From contig JAKLMB010000005.1 of the NCBI GenBank assembly GCA_022813625.1, positions 1,426,001-1,490,000 on the forward strand: 64,000 bases of DNA. Reading direction: 5' to 3'. The DNA comes from Aaosphaeria pasadenensis (taxonomy: Eukaryota; Ascomycota; Dothideomycetes; Pleosporales). The first letter of the stretch is position 1. Every line of letters begins with the position of its first letter. Below, in pieces: positions 12,201-24,020 of the stretch. A program made the translations under genes and the position numbers. A model generated the notes under the pieces. That model was not told where the DNA came from. It saw only the letters and a list, made by a program, of their open reading frames with translations, and searched no databases.

Positions 12201-15200
12201 CGGGGGAAAAGAAGCTGGAGGACTTCGTCACGTCCAAAGTCAGCTGCTAACATGAAGGCCTTCTGGTGCCTGAGAGTTGGCGTTCTGTCCAGTATGGTTC
12301 TCACTACGGCAGCCTTTCCATTCTGTGAGGCAGCTTGCAATGCCTGCTCAAGGACTGTTATCCGAGCCTCTCGTTGCACAAGAGCTTCTACAACACCGAC
12401 ATGACCATATGTTGCTGCGGCTGTGAGAAATGACCCATACGTCTCCATGCTCTTATTAGGACTCCAGCCTCGAGATATGAGCAGTTTGGCAACGTCTGCA
12501 TGACCCCTGCGAGCAGCTGCCCCGAGCGCGCTTCCATACATGTAATCGATGTCAGGATCGATCTCTGCATTATGCTCAAGCAATAATTGCACGCTTTCGA
12601 CAGAACCGGTGTATGCAGCTATGTTGAGCGCATTCTTGTGCCAGCCGCCAATGAGATTTACCTTCGCCCCACGTTCTAAAAGAAACTTGACAACTTCAAT
12701 ATGCCCTTCTTCAACCGCGGCATACAATGCGGTGCCAAAATCAGCCGATAAGGAGTCAATATCTGCGCTTCTTTCCAGGAGACATTCCACGATGTCTTTG
12801 TGGCCTGAAGAGGCAGCGGGGTACAGTGCGGAAGCATCCCCAGTGATGGATACGAAGTTTGGGTCTGCTCCTGCGCCCAAGAGCATCTGAACGATCTCGA
12901 AATCTCCGTTCATGCAAGCGTAGTAGAGCGGCTGGAATCCTCGCGAGTCCTCGTGGTCAACGTTGTGGCGCCACCCGTTGTTCAACAGGTAATCTACAAA
13001 TGCAGCGAAGCCCGTTATTGCGCCTACATGGAGGATGGACACATTACTGAGGTCGTCTAGAGGATGAAGTTCCACGCATTCGGCCCACCAACTTTCCCGA
13101 AGTGAAGATTCGTCCTCCCAGAACCTGTGGTTGGGTTGAAACTCTTCCAGCACATCTATTGGCGCTAACTTGGCATGTGCTATCCAATTCTCGAAAAGGT
13201 ATGCGAGGTGTTCGAAACCCGCGTCGTCCTCATCTGTATCTTCATCTTCATCATGCTCTGTGTCGTCCTTTGCATCTTCGTTGTCCAAATTGGTCTCCGA
13301 TGTTTCACTTCTGTGGTCCCCAGCAGACCTTTCTTCATCGAGATCAACCTGACTTTGATTGTTCTCTTCGTCGTCCTGTTCCCCTTGTTGCCTATCCTTT
13401 GAATTTTGGATGCTATGGGCTTCCGTTTTCTCGAGGACATATTCCAGACATCGCAAAGCGATGATGCCATGCTGGACATCTTTTAGTTCTAGGCTTAAAG
13501 CCTCTTTCGCATGTGCTTGCAAATGTTCTTGCGCAGAAATATCCAGCCACTCCACCGTCATATTGTCTTCGTCCAGTTCATATCCTCTCAGGGTGAGAAA
13601 AGATCCACATCGGACGATATACGTTTTGAGTATCTCAAGATCATCGCGATGATCCCTTGGCAGATCTGCCATCACGGCAAGTTGGCGCATGGTGGGCGCA
13701 TTGATCGCAAAAATGAGGCACCTGAGTATTTCTTTGGTATACTCCAGCCCCTCGGAGTCTTCTTTCAAGACACGTTCGCGAACGTGTGTGAACATATCAG
13801 TAAGTCCGTACGGAAAAGACTCGAGCAGTGTTCGAACCTCAGCATGGCTCGTTTTACCACTAATCTTAGCATTCTTGAGCTCTTGAATCACCAAACTCAC
13901 GTAAATAAAGTTATCGTCTGCGCGTGAATGGATGTAGCGCTTCGCGAAATATCCTAATGACGGACTGAGCTCAAGCTCGTCGACTCGTGCCGAGATGTCC
14001 GCTCTCAACGCACTGCTAACATAGATGGCGTTATCCTCGTTGCTCAAATTGATCTCTCCAGCTCTTTTCGACAGGTTTTTCTCAATCTCGGGTCGCCCTG
14101 ACCGGTTAAGAAATAACCATTGGATTCTGGGGTTATCCAGCTGTCCACCGGCTGAAGATCGGGCGTCGATAGGAAGACCTTCCAACAACTGGAAGAATTC
14201 GGTCAGTGATTCCTTGGAGAGTTGTTCAAGTCCATAAATAACAACGTAGATGCGCTCAGGGTCGAGCTCATTTGTCATCGCCCAAAGAGCGTCCCATAGA
14301 ACGGAAACCTTGTTGAACGCCTCTGCATCGAAATCCTTTGGGCCGCCCTTCTTGGTTGAGTGGGTATCAGACAACAGGTGCACTGCTAGATCTTGATTGA
14401 CAGTGATGATCTGACGGATGATCATCCGGAGAAGGCGACTCAGAGATCTCCGGCTTTCCTCTCCTTGGTCACAAAAGAACGAGGCAACAATAGTGTTCTG
14501 TGAATCCTCTTTGTTAAGGTCTTTGATCACGGATGAGGCAATTGCACCTTGACCCATGCCAGCCTTACCATGAATCCAGAGGAATGGGGATACCTTCTCT
14601 TCTCTCCAGTTGGTGTATTGTTCTACGCCGAGAACCCATGAAGGTTTCTCCACGGGACCCTTGTAATTGCCTTTCACTGTTGAATCAATGTCTGAGAAGC
14701 CTTTTCCGAGATCATCAATGATCGCATGATAAGTCCGATTGCTGATCAACGCCTGTCGGAGGGCTGTAACTGTCAGTAAATGTCAAGCGCCCTTGCAGTT
14801 TGCTAAGCATACCATTTTGGCGAGACTTGATGATCAGGGGAGCCTTTTTAGCGGTTGCGTGAATTTCGTTTGCAACTGAGAGGTAATTTCCGTCTTTTGG
14901 ACCTGTGTATTTGTTCAATGCAAAATGATCCGACGCAAGCTGCAGGCTCTCGACACCTGGGTATGTCGCCGAATCTTTATCGACAATGAGTTCCTGTGCG
15001 CATTAATACACGACTGTAAGTTGAATGAGGGTACAACAAACTTGAGATTTAAACGGTAGGCCTTTCACAAAGAGCGCAGCCAAATCACTCTTCTGAGACT
15101 CGAAGAAACAAAATACCCTTATTTGTGCCGATGTAATCAACTTTACAAACTCATCGAGCATGCGTTTCAGAGTATCGGAATCTTTCTCCAAGAGTTTGAG

Positions 15201-15959
15201 AAGGCTAGTCTGCACCCCCATCCCAAATGTTTCGGCCATTCCAGCGAGGACTCTGGCCTTCTCGGAGGTTTTCGTTCCATTGAACGGTGTACCCAAGAAA
15301 ATGCATCCCGCAACATATGGGAACACACTGGGAAAGGTGCCTTGCCGCAATCGAGCTGACAGAAGTGTCTTTTCCAGAACGATTCCTCCGAGGCAATGGC
15401 AGACAAAGATAATGGGCGTCTTGCAATCGTCCTTCGATATAATATTAGATAAATCATCTGATATGAGGTCACAGGGGAATGGAAACACACGCCTCTCGTT
15501 CGCTTTAGTTGATACAGAAGCTGGTCAACGACATTGTCTAATTGCTGATCAACACTACCTTTACCGAACCACTGGCTTTGGTACTGGAAAACGCTGATAC
15601 GCGCATTTGGGATTTTGCGACCCAGCATAGTGCTGTCACGCAACCAATGCACCTTGTCGCGAACCCAAGTCCATTCTGGATTAGCGCCCAGCCCGGGGAT
15701 GGCGACGATACTGTATTCTCATTGAGTTACCGTAATCGAGAATTACTGAATCTTGGATTTGATAGATACTTACTCTAATGTCAAGTCTCGTGATAGCGAA
15801 GGCTCTTCGGGATCAGGGTACACTTGCTGTAGACCAACATTGATGTGCTGAATTGATGATCAGCACGGCCCATTCCCGTCGTAGTGCATTGTGGGAATTC
15901 GGACTCACCACCGGATCGAGTTTCGAGTGCTTTGCCTTTCTGTTGGCAGCGGCAGCCAT
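9262..15959 (-). CDS. NLR-like protein: alpha/beta hydrolase - degenerate NACHT - ankyrin repeats
   Basis: Seven exons (15959-15909, 15847-15774, 15710-15491, 15431-15042, 14993-14813, 14769-12084, 12031-9262) keep frame throughout and give 2,123 residues. Order: a short basic start; an alpha/beta hydrolase (oxyanion PGLGANPEWTW near residue 48, nucleophile elbow CHCLGG near 126-131, His near 268 in SDHFALNKY); a NACHT-type region from about 350; an acidic linker; about 25 ankyrin repeats (about 880-1735), many with the core GGxYGTALQAAA; an Asp/Glu run near 1750; and a Pro/Gln/Ser-rich tail. This is the architecture of fungal NLRs, implicated in self/non-self recognition. The P-loop reads GKAGMGQG (373-380), lacking the Lys and Ser/Thr of GxxxxGK[S/T], and the Walker B position reads VVIYGLEQ instead of the usual acidic motif. 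The donor/acceptor pair for 15432-15490 is the weakest splice call. Confidence 0.85.
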
Positions 15960-16508
15960 CCTATCGTTGCATCAACAACACTCGTATCAGTGCTGTAGGA
16001 CGCTTTATTCTCAAACACACGTTATTGAGACTGGGAGTGTTTTGGCGGTGTGATCGGAAGTGGCAAGATAATTCATACTTTAAGAGGGAGGGCCTAATAA
16101 GGCGTGCGCCCCTTTCTTGAGAGCAGGTCTAGGTGCACAGAAGTGGTCCATCGTCCAGGTCCAATGGGGATAAGATGAGTTTTTCTCCCAGTTTGGGGGC
16201 CAAATAGGTGCAGAAGAAATAGTAATTACTCAGTAGATGGATTCCTACCTAAGACATTTGGGGCGGATGGAGGATCCATTACAGTGCTGAGTGTACACTG
16301 TACAGCGTGGACTCGCGTCGAGTCGGCGCCTGCAACTGCAGGGGTTAGTCTCCTGGGGGCTGATACCCCCTCCAACTTAGTCGATTCTCCCGACAACCGC
16401 TCTTCGCATATCTTCTCCCTGCTCATCAACCCCCCAGGCCCAGACTGTATCGCTCTTGTTCCTATACAGAGGATCTTGGTGAACTCCGGTCCTATGAAGC
16501 TGCCTATC
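15960..16508. other. Divergent promoter region
   Basis: Shared upstream region of the NLR-like gene (minus) and the DUF6601 gene (plus). No other feature seen. An open frame runs in from 16284 in frame with the DUF6601 start. Confidence 0.5.
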
Positions 16509-17597
16509 ATGGCCAGCGACTCCGAGGTGAGTGACTCGGAAGAATAGGAGTTTTGAAATTCCCGGGACGCGCTGATCAGAGAACAGAAAAGTGGGTCGCT
16601 GGAACCTCCATTCCAAACTCAACTTTTGGAAACCATCAAATCAGACCAGGGCGGTGTTGAAGTAAAAGTTCCTCTTCTGCCAACGACCTATCGAAATCGG
16701 CAGCATATGGTACGCCTCGTTAAAGCCGATGTTCAAGCATTCCTAGAGTATGAATTGGATGTGACGAGGCTAAATGTCATCCACGATTGGCTCTGGCTCG
16801 TTGGCCTCCCTACATCACCACGAGCGTTGCATTATCAGCGACTGAAGAAAAGAGAAATCGTAGTTACTGAGCAACTCGATCTCCATCTTGTTTGGAGGCC
16901 AACCCGAATACTCATTAAGCCCCTCCCACGGTTCCTGCTGTGTCCGCAGTTTTGGCAATGCACTATTTGCCCTGACCGCGACCTTTATTGCGTCGCATTG
17001 GGCTTCCTTCTGTCTTACGTCGCTCTCATAGAACGAGAAGTGGACTTCCATATTGCACGTAGCCTAGATCTCATCCCGTCCGACCTCACCTGGGCTGGTT
17101 GGCTTGCGCTTGCAGAAGAGATTGTCATAACTTCGGCACGAGCAAATGCGTACTTGACCTCTGCCTCTCCACCCTCAATGTCATCGGTTTCTTCGTTACA
17201 ATCGCACACTCCAGTAAATCGCCGGTTTTTCTATGGAGAACTAAGGCTCGGTCGGCTCAACTGGATCTACCGCCTCGTGCTTGGAAAGCCACGAGGCTAT
17301 CTGAGCGGATGTACCACTTACGGAGCGTTCATGAGAGACAATGTCAACTCCCTGATCACCCTGTTCGCATATACGACCATAGTCCTATCCGCCATGCAGG
17401 TAGGTTTATCTACCCAATTGCTAGCGGACAACTATGCTTTCGGCATGGCTTCCTACGTTTTCTCGGTCTTCTCCATCTTGGCACCTCTGAGTGCGATTAT
17501 GATCATCCTCCTGCTCATGGGCTTTATTTTCATAATCAACCTTTTGCGAACATTAAGAATCCGCGGAAAGCGTATTCGGCAAGGTGCTGGAGTTTGA
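16509..17597 (+). CDS. DUF6601-type fungal membrane protein
   Basis: A tiny first exon (16509-16526, MASDSE) is joined by a 60-nt GTGAGT...ACAG intron to exon 16587-17597, giving 342 residues. Recognisable family blocks are HDWLWLVGLPTSPRALHYQ, the segment VVTEQLDLHLVW, FYGELRLGRLN and, after the soluble part, two C-terminal membrane helices (around ITLFAYTTIVLSAMQVGLS and SVFSILAPLSAIMIILLLMG) with a basic tail. The family is widespread in Pezizomycotina and has no known function. The start is uncertain: an in-frame ATG at 16494 would add five residues. A function in the membrane is all that can be inferred. Confidence 0.8.
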
Positions 17598-17976
17598 AGG
17601 TCAGGTCCGATTTCTTCCTACAGCCGGTTGAAGCGAGCACAAATTTGATGTTCGTCCGACACGTTTCACTCCAAATGTGGTCCGTAGATGATCACACTCC
17701 ATACCCCGATCCGGTCGGACGATAAAATAATATTGGGCAGTATGCTCGATGTCGATGGTACACTCGATACAGGAATATAAAGTTGCCTGTTGCATTGTTC
17801 ATCAATCATCCAACTCATCGATCATTCAACTCATCAATTCGAACCATCGCTTCTCAAAAGTCTTTCCCTTCTCTAAACCAATCACTCATTCATCTCTTTT
17901 AAATTAATCATTTTGCCTATCACGATCTAACCACTCATTCGTCTCTTTCGAGTCAATCACATATTTGTCGACAAGA
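17598..17976. other. Promoter and leader of the small secreted protein gene
   Basis: Contains a TATAAAG box and a C/A/T-rich leader with repeated CAACTCATC-like and TCATTC-like words just before the start codon. Confidence 0.5.
17776..17782 (+). promoter_or_regulatory. TATA box (TATAAAG)
   Basis: Perfect TATAAAG about 195 bp before the start codon of the small secreted protein gene. Placement fits a strongly regulated gene with a long leader; assignment is by position only. Confidence 0.4.
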
Positions 17977-18396
17977 ATGAAGACCTCTATCGCCGCTCTT
18001 GTTACTCTGGCCGCTTTTGTTGCAGCATCTGGCAATTTTACGAGCAGTACGGAGAAGGCCTGCACGGGCGGGAAGATTATCCAATTTTGGATTCCAAAGA
18101 ACGACACCAATCCATGCCAGCCATTGGACAATATCGGGTCACTCAAGGTCACCGATCTTGATCCTGGTTGCAGATGTATGTTCACCCTCCATTGCCCCGA
18201 ACTATATACTTCTCCGCCCACTTGTTATACTGACACCGCGGCCATATCGATTTGTGAGAATGAATAGTTGCTAACAATGAGCGTAGTTCGCGTCTTTGGG
18301 GATCGTAACTGCGATGTTGTGGAGAAGCAAGCTAAATTTGAAGAGTGTACCCAATTCGTCAACAATACAAACTCCTTCATCTACGACTGCCAATAA
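17977..18396 (+). CDS. Small secreted cysteine protein (effector-like)
   Basis: The first exon (17977-18175) encodes a signal peptide (MKTSIAALVTLAAFVAASG). Splicing at donor GTATGT with branch TTGCTAAC and acceptor GCGTAG (18176-18286, 111 nt) leads to exon 18287-18396 and a 102-residue product with six cysteines, ending YDCQ. Without splicing the frame closes after 97 residues, also with extra cysteines. A second donor (GTGAGA, 18254) to the same acceptor would also keep the frame but would make a 33-nt intron, which is too short for most ascomycetes. The product is likely exported and disulphide-bonded. No family was recognised. Confidence 0.7.
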
Positions 18397-18854
18397 TCGC
18401 GACAGATGGATCGAATATACAACCTTGCTGGCCAAGTCGAGATGGGGTGTTGAGCAGTGGCTGTTTGCTCGTTCACGAGAGATTGTGAGCCACCATCAAT
18501 CGGGAAACTTCCCAAGTTATATGATCGAGAAGCATAGAAAGCGGATATTGTCCCTCCCATTACATTCCTAATTTTAAAATGTACCAACAAGTAAAAGTTC
18601 ATCAATACTTCGCTTCGCCGTGACTAGCAAATATGCAAAAAACTAACCAATCTACAAGTCGTCCGTTTAAGAATGGTCAGACATCACAATCTCCTCCACT
18701 GCACTAGCGTGTTGAAATTGATAACTTTGTACAGGATGAATTGGTCTGGTAGTTCTATAGAAGATGCAAGTGCGATTTATGCCAATATGCTACATGGTTG
18801 AAAGAAGAAGTGTCGTGCGACACTAAGCAGGCAAAGCAAGTGTACTAGAGTTGC
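18397..18854. other. Intergenic between convergent genes
   Basis: Holds the 3' ends of the small secreted protein gene and the AA9 gene; nothing else seen. Confidence 0.55.
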
Positions 18855-19700
18855 TCAACCAGAGTAGACAGCTGGGCCGGGGCTAGTGTAGGTGAAAGAG
18901 CTATCATAGATAGCCTTGGTGAAGAGGGGATCACTATTCATCGTTAGCAATTGATGTTGAGATTATTTCACTGTAACTGACCTAAGCTTGTATGCGCCAG
19001 GGAAGCTGACACCAGCAGGGTTAGCAGAACCACCGCCAGTAACGTTGATCTGGAAGCAAGTGACGTAGGGTTGAGGCTGTCCGGCACCGGCGTGGAGAGC
19101 AATAGCCTCTGCGCGGACGAGGTAGTTTCCAGAAGCGATGTTCTTGGGCACGGTGAAAGATCGCTTGCCACAGTTGGCATTGAGGATCTCGGTTCCCCAG
19201 GTTGGGGTGGATCCCTTGTAACCATCTTCAGCGACCTTGAAGAAAGAGCCGCTGTTAGCAGTCTTAGCATCAGCAACCTTTGCCATGTAGATCTAGACAT
19301 GAAAGTCAGTACGGTTTTTTTCAGCCTGCCATGTCTTTACTAACCAGGACCGGGCCGTAGTGGTTTCCACCGATAGCTGGCTGGCTGCATGAGCGCTCAT
19401 TGGGCTGAGCATGCATTTCGACTGTCAAAGAAGTTCCGGCTACGACACTGATTAGTACATGTGAATCTCCTAGATCATCTTCCCAGGAAACACACCAGCG
19501 ACGTCGCAGACATTAGCAGAGGCTGCTGGTCCACGGCCACAGAACATGTCGGAACTCGTCAAGCTTGTAATGGGGTTGTTGTCCTTGACGACCCGGCTGC
19601 ACTTTGTAGCCTGATCAGTGCTACCAACCCACAGTTGCTGCCATGTTGAGTGTGCAGAGACGGATGCAACCGCAGCGAGAAGGACAAGGCCGGTCTTCAT
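18855..19700 (-). CDS. AA9 lytic polysaccharide monooxygenase
   Basis: Four exons (19700-19496, 19439-19345, 19292-18982, 18933-18855) encode 229 residues. A 16-residue signal peptide (MKTGLVLLAAVASVSA) precedes mature His1 (HSTWQQLW), the first half of the copper histidine brace. The second brace His lies in the NHYGPVLVYMAK-type block, where intron 2 interrupts the segment (GPVL / IYMAK). IALHAGAGQPQPYVTCFQINV is the conserved distal block with the active-site Gln, and GAYKLSDP then TYTSPGPAVYSG is the typical C-terminus. No carbohydrate-binding module is present. The enzyme oxidatively cleaves cellulose or related glucans outside the cell. A second AA9 gene lies at 53 kb. Confidence 0.93.
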
Positions 19701-22122
19701 GTTGACGAGTGGTAAGTATAGAACAGCGAATCCTGAGACTGAGAGAATCGAGAGTGTGATGAGATCAGTGATGCTTGCAGAAATTTACAAGAGAAGCATG
19801 CTTCCTATTTATCTACCATTGGAAACAATACCTTCATAGTTGTTCTTGCTTCGGTATGTTAAGGTCCGTTCATCAACGTGTACCCGGGCCGCAGTCCCTT
19901 CGATATAAACATTGATTGATACAAGATTATCCTGTTTCATCGGGTGATGCTAGGCGCAAATCCAGGTGGCAGTAGGTCTCAACGGCTCGACCACGACTGG
20001 TTGGAACATAGATTCGCGGGGTGCATTTGTGGGGAACATTAATCTATTATACTCGGCTACGAGCAAGCCACGGATCAAGTGACGGCTAATATGCCAAGGA
20101 TTTATATGAGGATGTTATATCCATGAGGCTCATTCGCTTGGTTGCGAGGCCCGATCCAGGGCGAAATAATCGCCGCCCAGCGTTGGGCACATAGGTTATA
20201 GGGAATATATCCTATACTGGAAGCCGTGCAGTTTGGTATATACCGGCCGGTGTGACGTCGTTGATCATGCAGATGCAAGTCAACTCCGTATCGAATTGAC
20301 CAAGGACCTGGGAAGTTGTGTAAGCGAAGCAACTAGAACGTGTTCGATGTGTCTTATGGGTATCCCTGGTTCTTAGCTAAGACAATCTTTCAATTTTACA
20401 CTCTCCGGATCGGACATGGAGGCATGGGATTCTATTGGGCCAATTGAATAAACATGTAATTATGAAATACTCTGAATTCATGCGCATGGCAATCCACATT
20501 TCTTCGTGCTTCAATGTGCGGGTTGAAAAGTAGGCATATAAAACATGTAGGCTTCGTTATATAATTCTAAGTGATCATCAGTGCTAACTTCGAATTAATG
20601 ATAGATGCGTTGCTAATGATCTAATTGATAATGCATAGTGAATTCCAATACTCGCGGAAGGTTGTCTCGTGCTTCGAGTAGAAGTTCACTCCATTTAGGG
20701 CAGAATCACTAGAAAAAGAGTGAGTCTGAGTCCAGAAAACAATACGGATGTGAATTAGTTAGCGTAGACTGGCAACTCTGTGGCACCTCTGCAGGCACTA
20801 TTTGATAGCACAGTATGTATGGATCTGAGGCGCTATATTTTGTAAATCGATGCCGCTTGAGACGAAGGAAAAAGAGGCAACACAACTTCATGATACACCG
20901 GCCTTGCTAAAGCCCCGATATTATAGCCCTTCATCTAGGTCCGTCAAATTCGAATTGATAACCCCATGGCGGTTGAAGAGCGCGCCTCTAATACTCGCAA
21001 GAAATTCTTTTCTTCGATTCTCGAAGACTCGGAATATAGACACGATCAAACCTCAGGAAGCCACCAAAAATTGACTGTCTTGTGTAAGATCTCGGAACAC
21101 CTTTACTGGCTCACTGGAGATTCACTTCACCGTGGTATTATTGTGCGGAGGAAATGAATACTTCTCTCATTAGGGGTGAAGACTTTAATCCGGCAGAAAA
21201 TTGCATTGATCGCAAATGCATCACCAAATTGGCAAGGCCAAACCCCAACTTCGCACAGAAAATTGATGGAGATGGCAGTAATTGTGAGAGAATACCTGAG
21301 CTTTATCTCGCGTGAAGATTTGTATATTTGGTGCCTGATAGACAATTTGGGCTCTTGAGCCAGCACTGTATTTGTTCTTGCAGAGAGAGCAGTGCATCTC
21401 AACCTTTAAATTCGAGTCCAACCTCGTCAAGGCATAAGACTAGAGCGTATTGGATTTTTGGTTGCCTTTTCCTTTACCTGTATGCCAGTGGAGATAATTC
21501 GACACAATCTAATGAATGAAACGTGCTACGGGCCTGTTTGTTGTTCTACGTAGTGACTAGCGCTGTCCAGATATTGTGGGACATGAGGAATATGCACAAT
21601 TATGCGGCATTGACAGTCGGAAAGGGAGTATAGGTATATCATAGGATGCTTAACTCCTGTCTAGATGTGTAAAAACGGTCACAAAAGACAGGTGAATGCA
21701 AATGTATACCTACGGGAGGAGATAAGTAAATCGGTGGCAGTACTCGGTAGGTCGGAACATCATTACATACGTCCTAGTGGCATTTCAGTGAGGCTAACTT
21801 CTCTGGGTAAGCTCCGAGCTTCATCACCTCCGTAGCCACAGCCATTCAATCACTGGAGTCCCTTCTGTTCACTGCTCGAGTCCTCCCAATCACTCGAACA
21901 CAACCCTTTCACGACGTTACGATCCTCTCAAATATCTTTTCGCCTTGTCACTCCTTGTCTTGTATTCATATAGACTCCTGCTCCCCAAGCTTACCCCTTC
22001 CATCCCTTCCAAGCCACCAATTTCTGCAACTGTTTCATCCTTGAACAACCCCACTAGACTCGACTCTTTATACAACTTGCGTGCCCAGCATCGCGCTCTG
22101 CTTCCAGAACAACAATACCAAT
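19701..22122. other. 2.4-kb spacer without a supported gene
   Basis: Only short open frames. The left part is the AA9 promoter; the right part (from about 21.8 kb) is a pyrimidine-rich leader before the WD40 gene. No repeats or RNA genes recognised. Confidence 0.55.
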
Positions 22123-23380
22123 ATGGCGACTGGTATATTACTGTCTACATCTACCAATCACTGTCATCATACTTACCGCGCATAGAAACCACAAAAGTCG
22201 TACCCCTGACCTGCCACGGTCATTCCCGTCCCGTTCCTCACATCCATTTCTCGGCCATTGGTAGCGAAGACCAATACTACATCATATCCGCATGCAAGGG
22301 TACGCAAGAGAATCTGGAAGGATTATTTGCGGTTGAGATACTGACATGATTAGATGGCAATCCCATGCTGCGCGACGGTATTACCGGGGACTGGTGAGGA
22401 CCATCCGTGATCCAGGGATAAATAATGTCATCCGGAGAAACTGACATATGATAGGATAGGAACTTTCCTCGGCCACAAGGGAGCAGTTTGGCAAGCTAGA
22501 TTGTCTGCTGATGCGACACTTGCTGCGACGGGATCTGCGGATTTCTCTGCGTAAGTTTGTTCGGTCACCTGTTCCCAGGAAGGAATTACTGACACCCAGC
22601 AGCAAAGTCTGGGACACCAATACCGGAGAGGCCCTGCATACCTTACAGCACAACCACATCGTTCGTGCAATCGCTCTTCCGAATCAGCCACGACCTCAGA
22701 TCCTAGCGACTGGTGGAATGGAAAAGAAGCTACGCATCTTCGATCTATCGCACACCTCCTCCTCCGCCGATGGATCTTCAGGCGCGACGCCTCCAAGTTA
22801 TGAGATTGGAGCGGGCGTGCACACTGGCACTATCAAGTCAATTGTCTGGGGAGCCGACCCCAACATCCTCATAACCGCGGCAGAAGACAAGAAGATTCGC
22901 TGGTGGGACTTGCGAACCCAGACCACAATTGGGGAATACGCAGTAGAGGGCCCAGTTGGCACGTGCGAGCTGGACAACACATCGGCAGATGGTACTCTCA
23001 GCGTTGCTGCTGGAAAGAGCGTATACTTCTTCAACAGCGCATCTCCAGGCGCGCTCTTGAAGAGCATCAAGACATCATATGAGATTGGTAGCGTGGCATT
23101 GCATAGTGGTGATAGGAAGTTCGTTACTGGCGGTAGCACGCAGAACGACACCTGGGTGCGAGTATGGGATTTCGACAGCGAGAAGGAACTTGGTATGTGG
23201 TGCCACTCGTGAATATCGTATCTTTTGCTAATCAACTTGGTAGAAACTAACAAGGGACATCACGGCCCGATTTGGTCGGTGAGCTATTCGCCAGACGGCA
23301 AGCTATATGCCACTGGCAGCGAAGACGGAACGATTAAGCTGTGGAAGCATACAGCCGGACCGTATGGACTTTGGCGGTAA
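22123..23380 (+). CDS. WD40 protein, STRAP/UNRIP-like
   Basis: Six exons: 22123-22132, 22186-22299, 22354-22393, 22455-22550, 22603-23192 and 23244-23380, giving 328 residues. The first exon is only 10 nt (ATGGCGACTG), after which the frame reads KVVPLTCHGHSRPVPHI. WD repeats are visible, such as GTFLGHKGAVWQARLS followed by GSADFSAKVWD, KSIVWGADPNILITAAED, and the last repeat WSVSYSPDGKLYATGSEDG ending KLWKH. The order and the near-N-terminal LTCHGHSRPV block match the eukaryotic serine/threonine-kinase receptor-associated protein family. In other organisms STRAP/UNRIP works with the SMN complex and with translation and signalling proteins. The role in this fungus is inferred. Each intron was placed by WD-repeat continuity; all are 51-61 nt. 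Confidence 0.9.
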
Positions 23381-24020
23381 TCTGCGTGCGGTGGGCGTCT
23401 ATGTTTGTGTTATCTGATAGCAATGCTATCCCTAGAAGATTAGCATATGAGCCGCATTAGTCGGCGTGAACATGTCCGATACCCATAGAGCCAATTTTAG
23501 TAAACTCTATCAAGCTCTACCATGTATTGACTATCCTATTGATATGTATCTGCTTACAATCTCGTCCTATCTCGTCTCACCTTTTGTCAAGCTTCTTGCA
23601 AATGGCGTGCCAAGTATGGGCCGTAACCGAGGCGGGTAACCCCAGTAGTCTATTTACCTGATTCGGCCATCCGAAGGGATCAACATCACAGAACACGAAG
23701 ACTAGTAAGGGTCTTGATAGGAATGACGGAGAATGCATGATAAGAGCGCGTCTACAGAGGCGGGGGTTTTCCTCGGATTATTATCACGCCTGGCAACTGG
23801 GACGATCCTCGGATGTAAGGAGGGGATGGTAGAAGGATAAGAAGGACGGGCTTCCCCATGTTGACCGATCGTCCAACGTCCAACGACCATATTCGTGGTG
23901 CCAATCATACGTCACTCTTCCAACAACACTGGACTTCCTGGGCCTTCAACTCGTCAATCATCGAAGGCATATTCTACAACACACCTGCTTGGCCAAGTTC
24001 AACAAGAAACAAATCTAAGC
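23381..24020. other. Intergenic, no gene seen
   Basis: 3' flank of the WD40 gene and promoter/leader of the permease gene. Confidence 0.55.
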
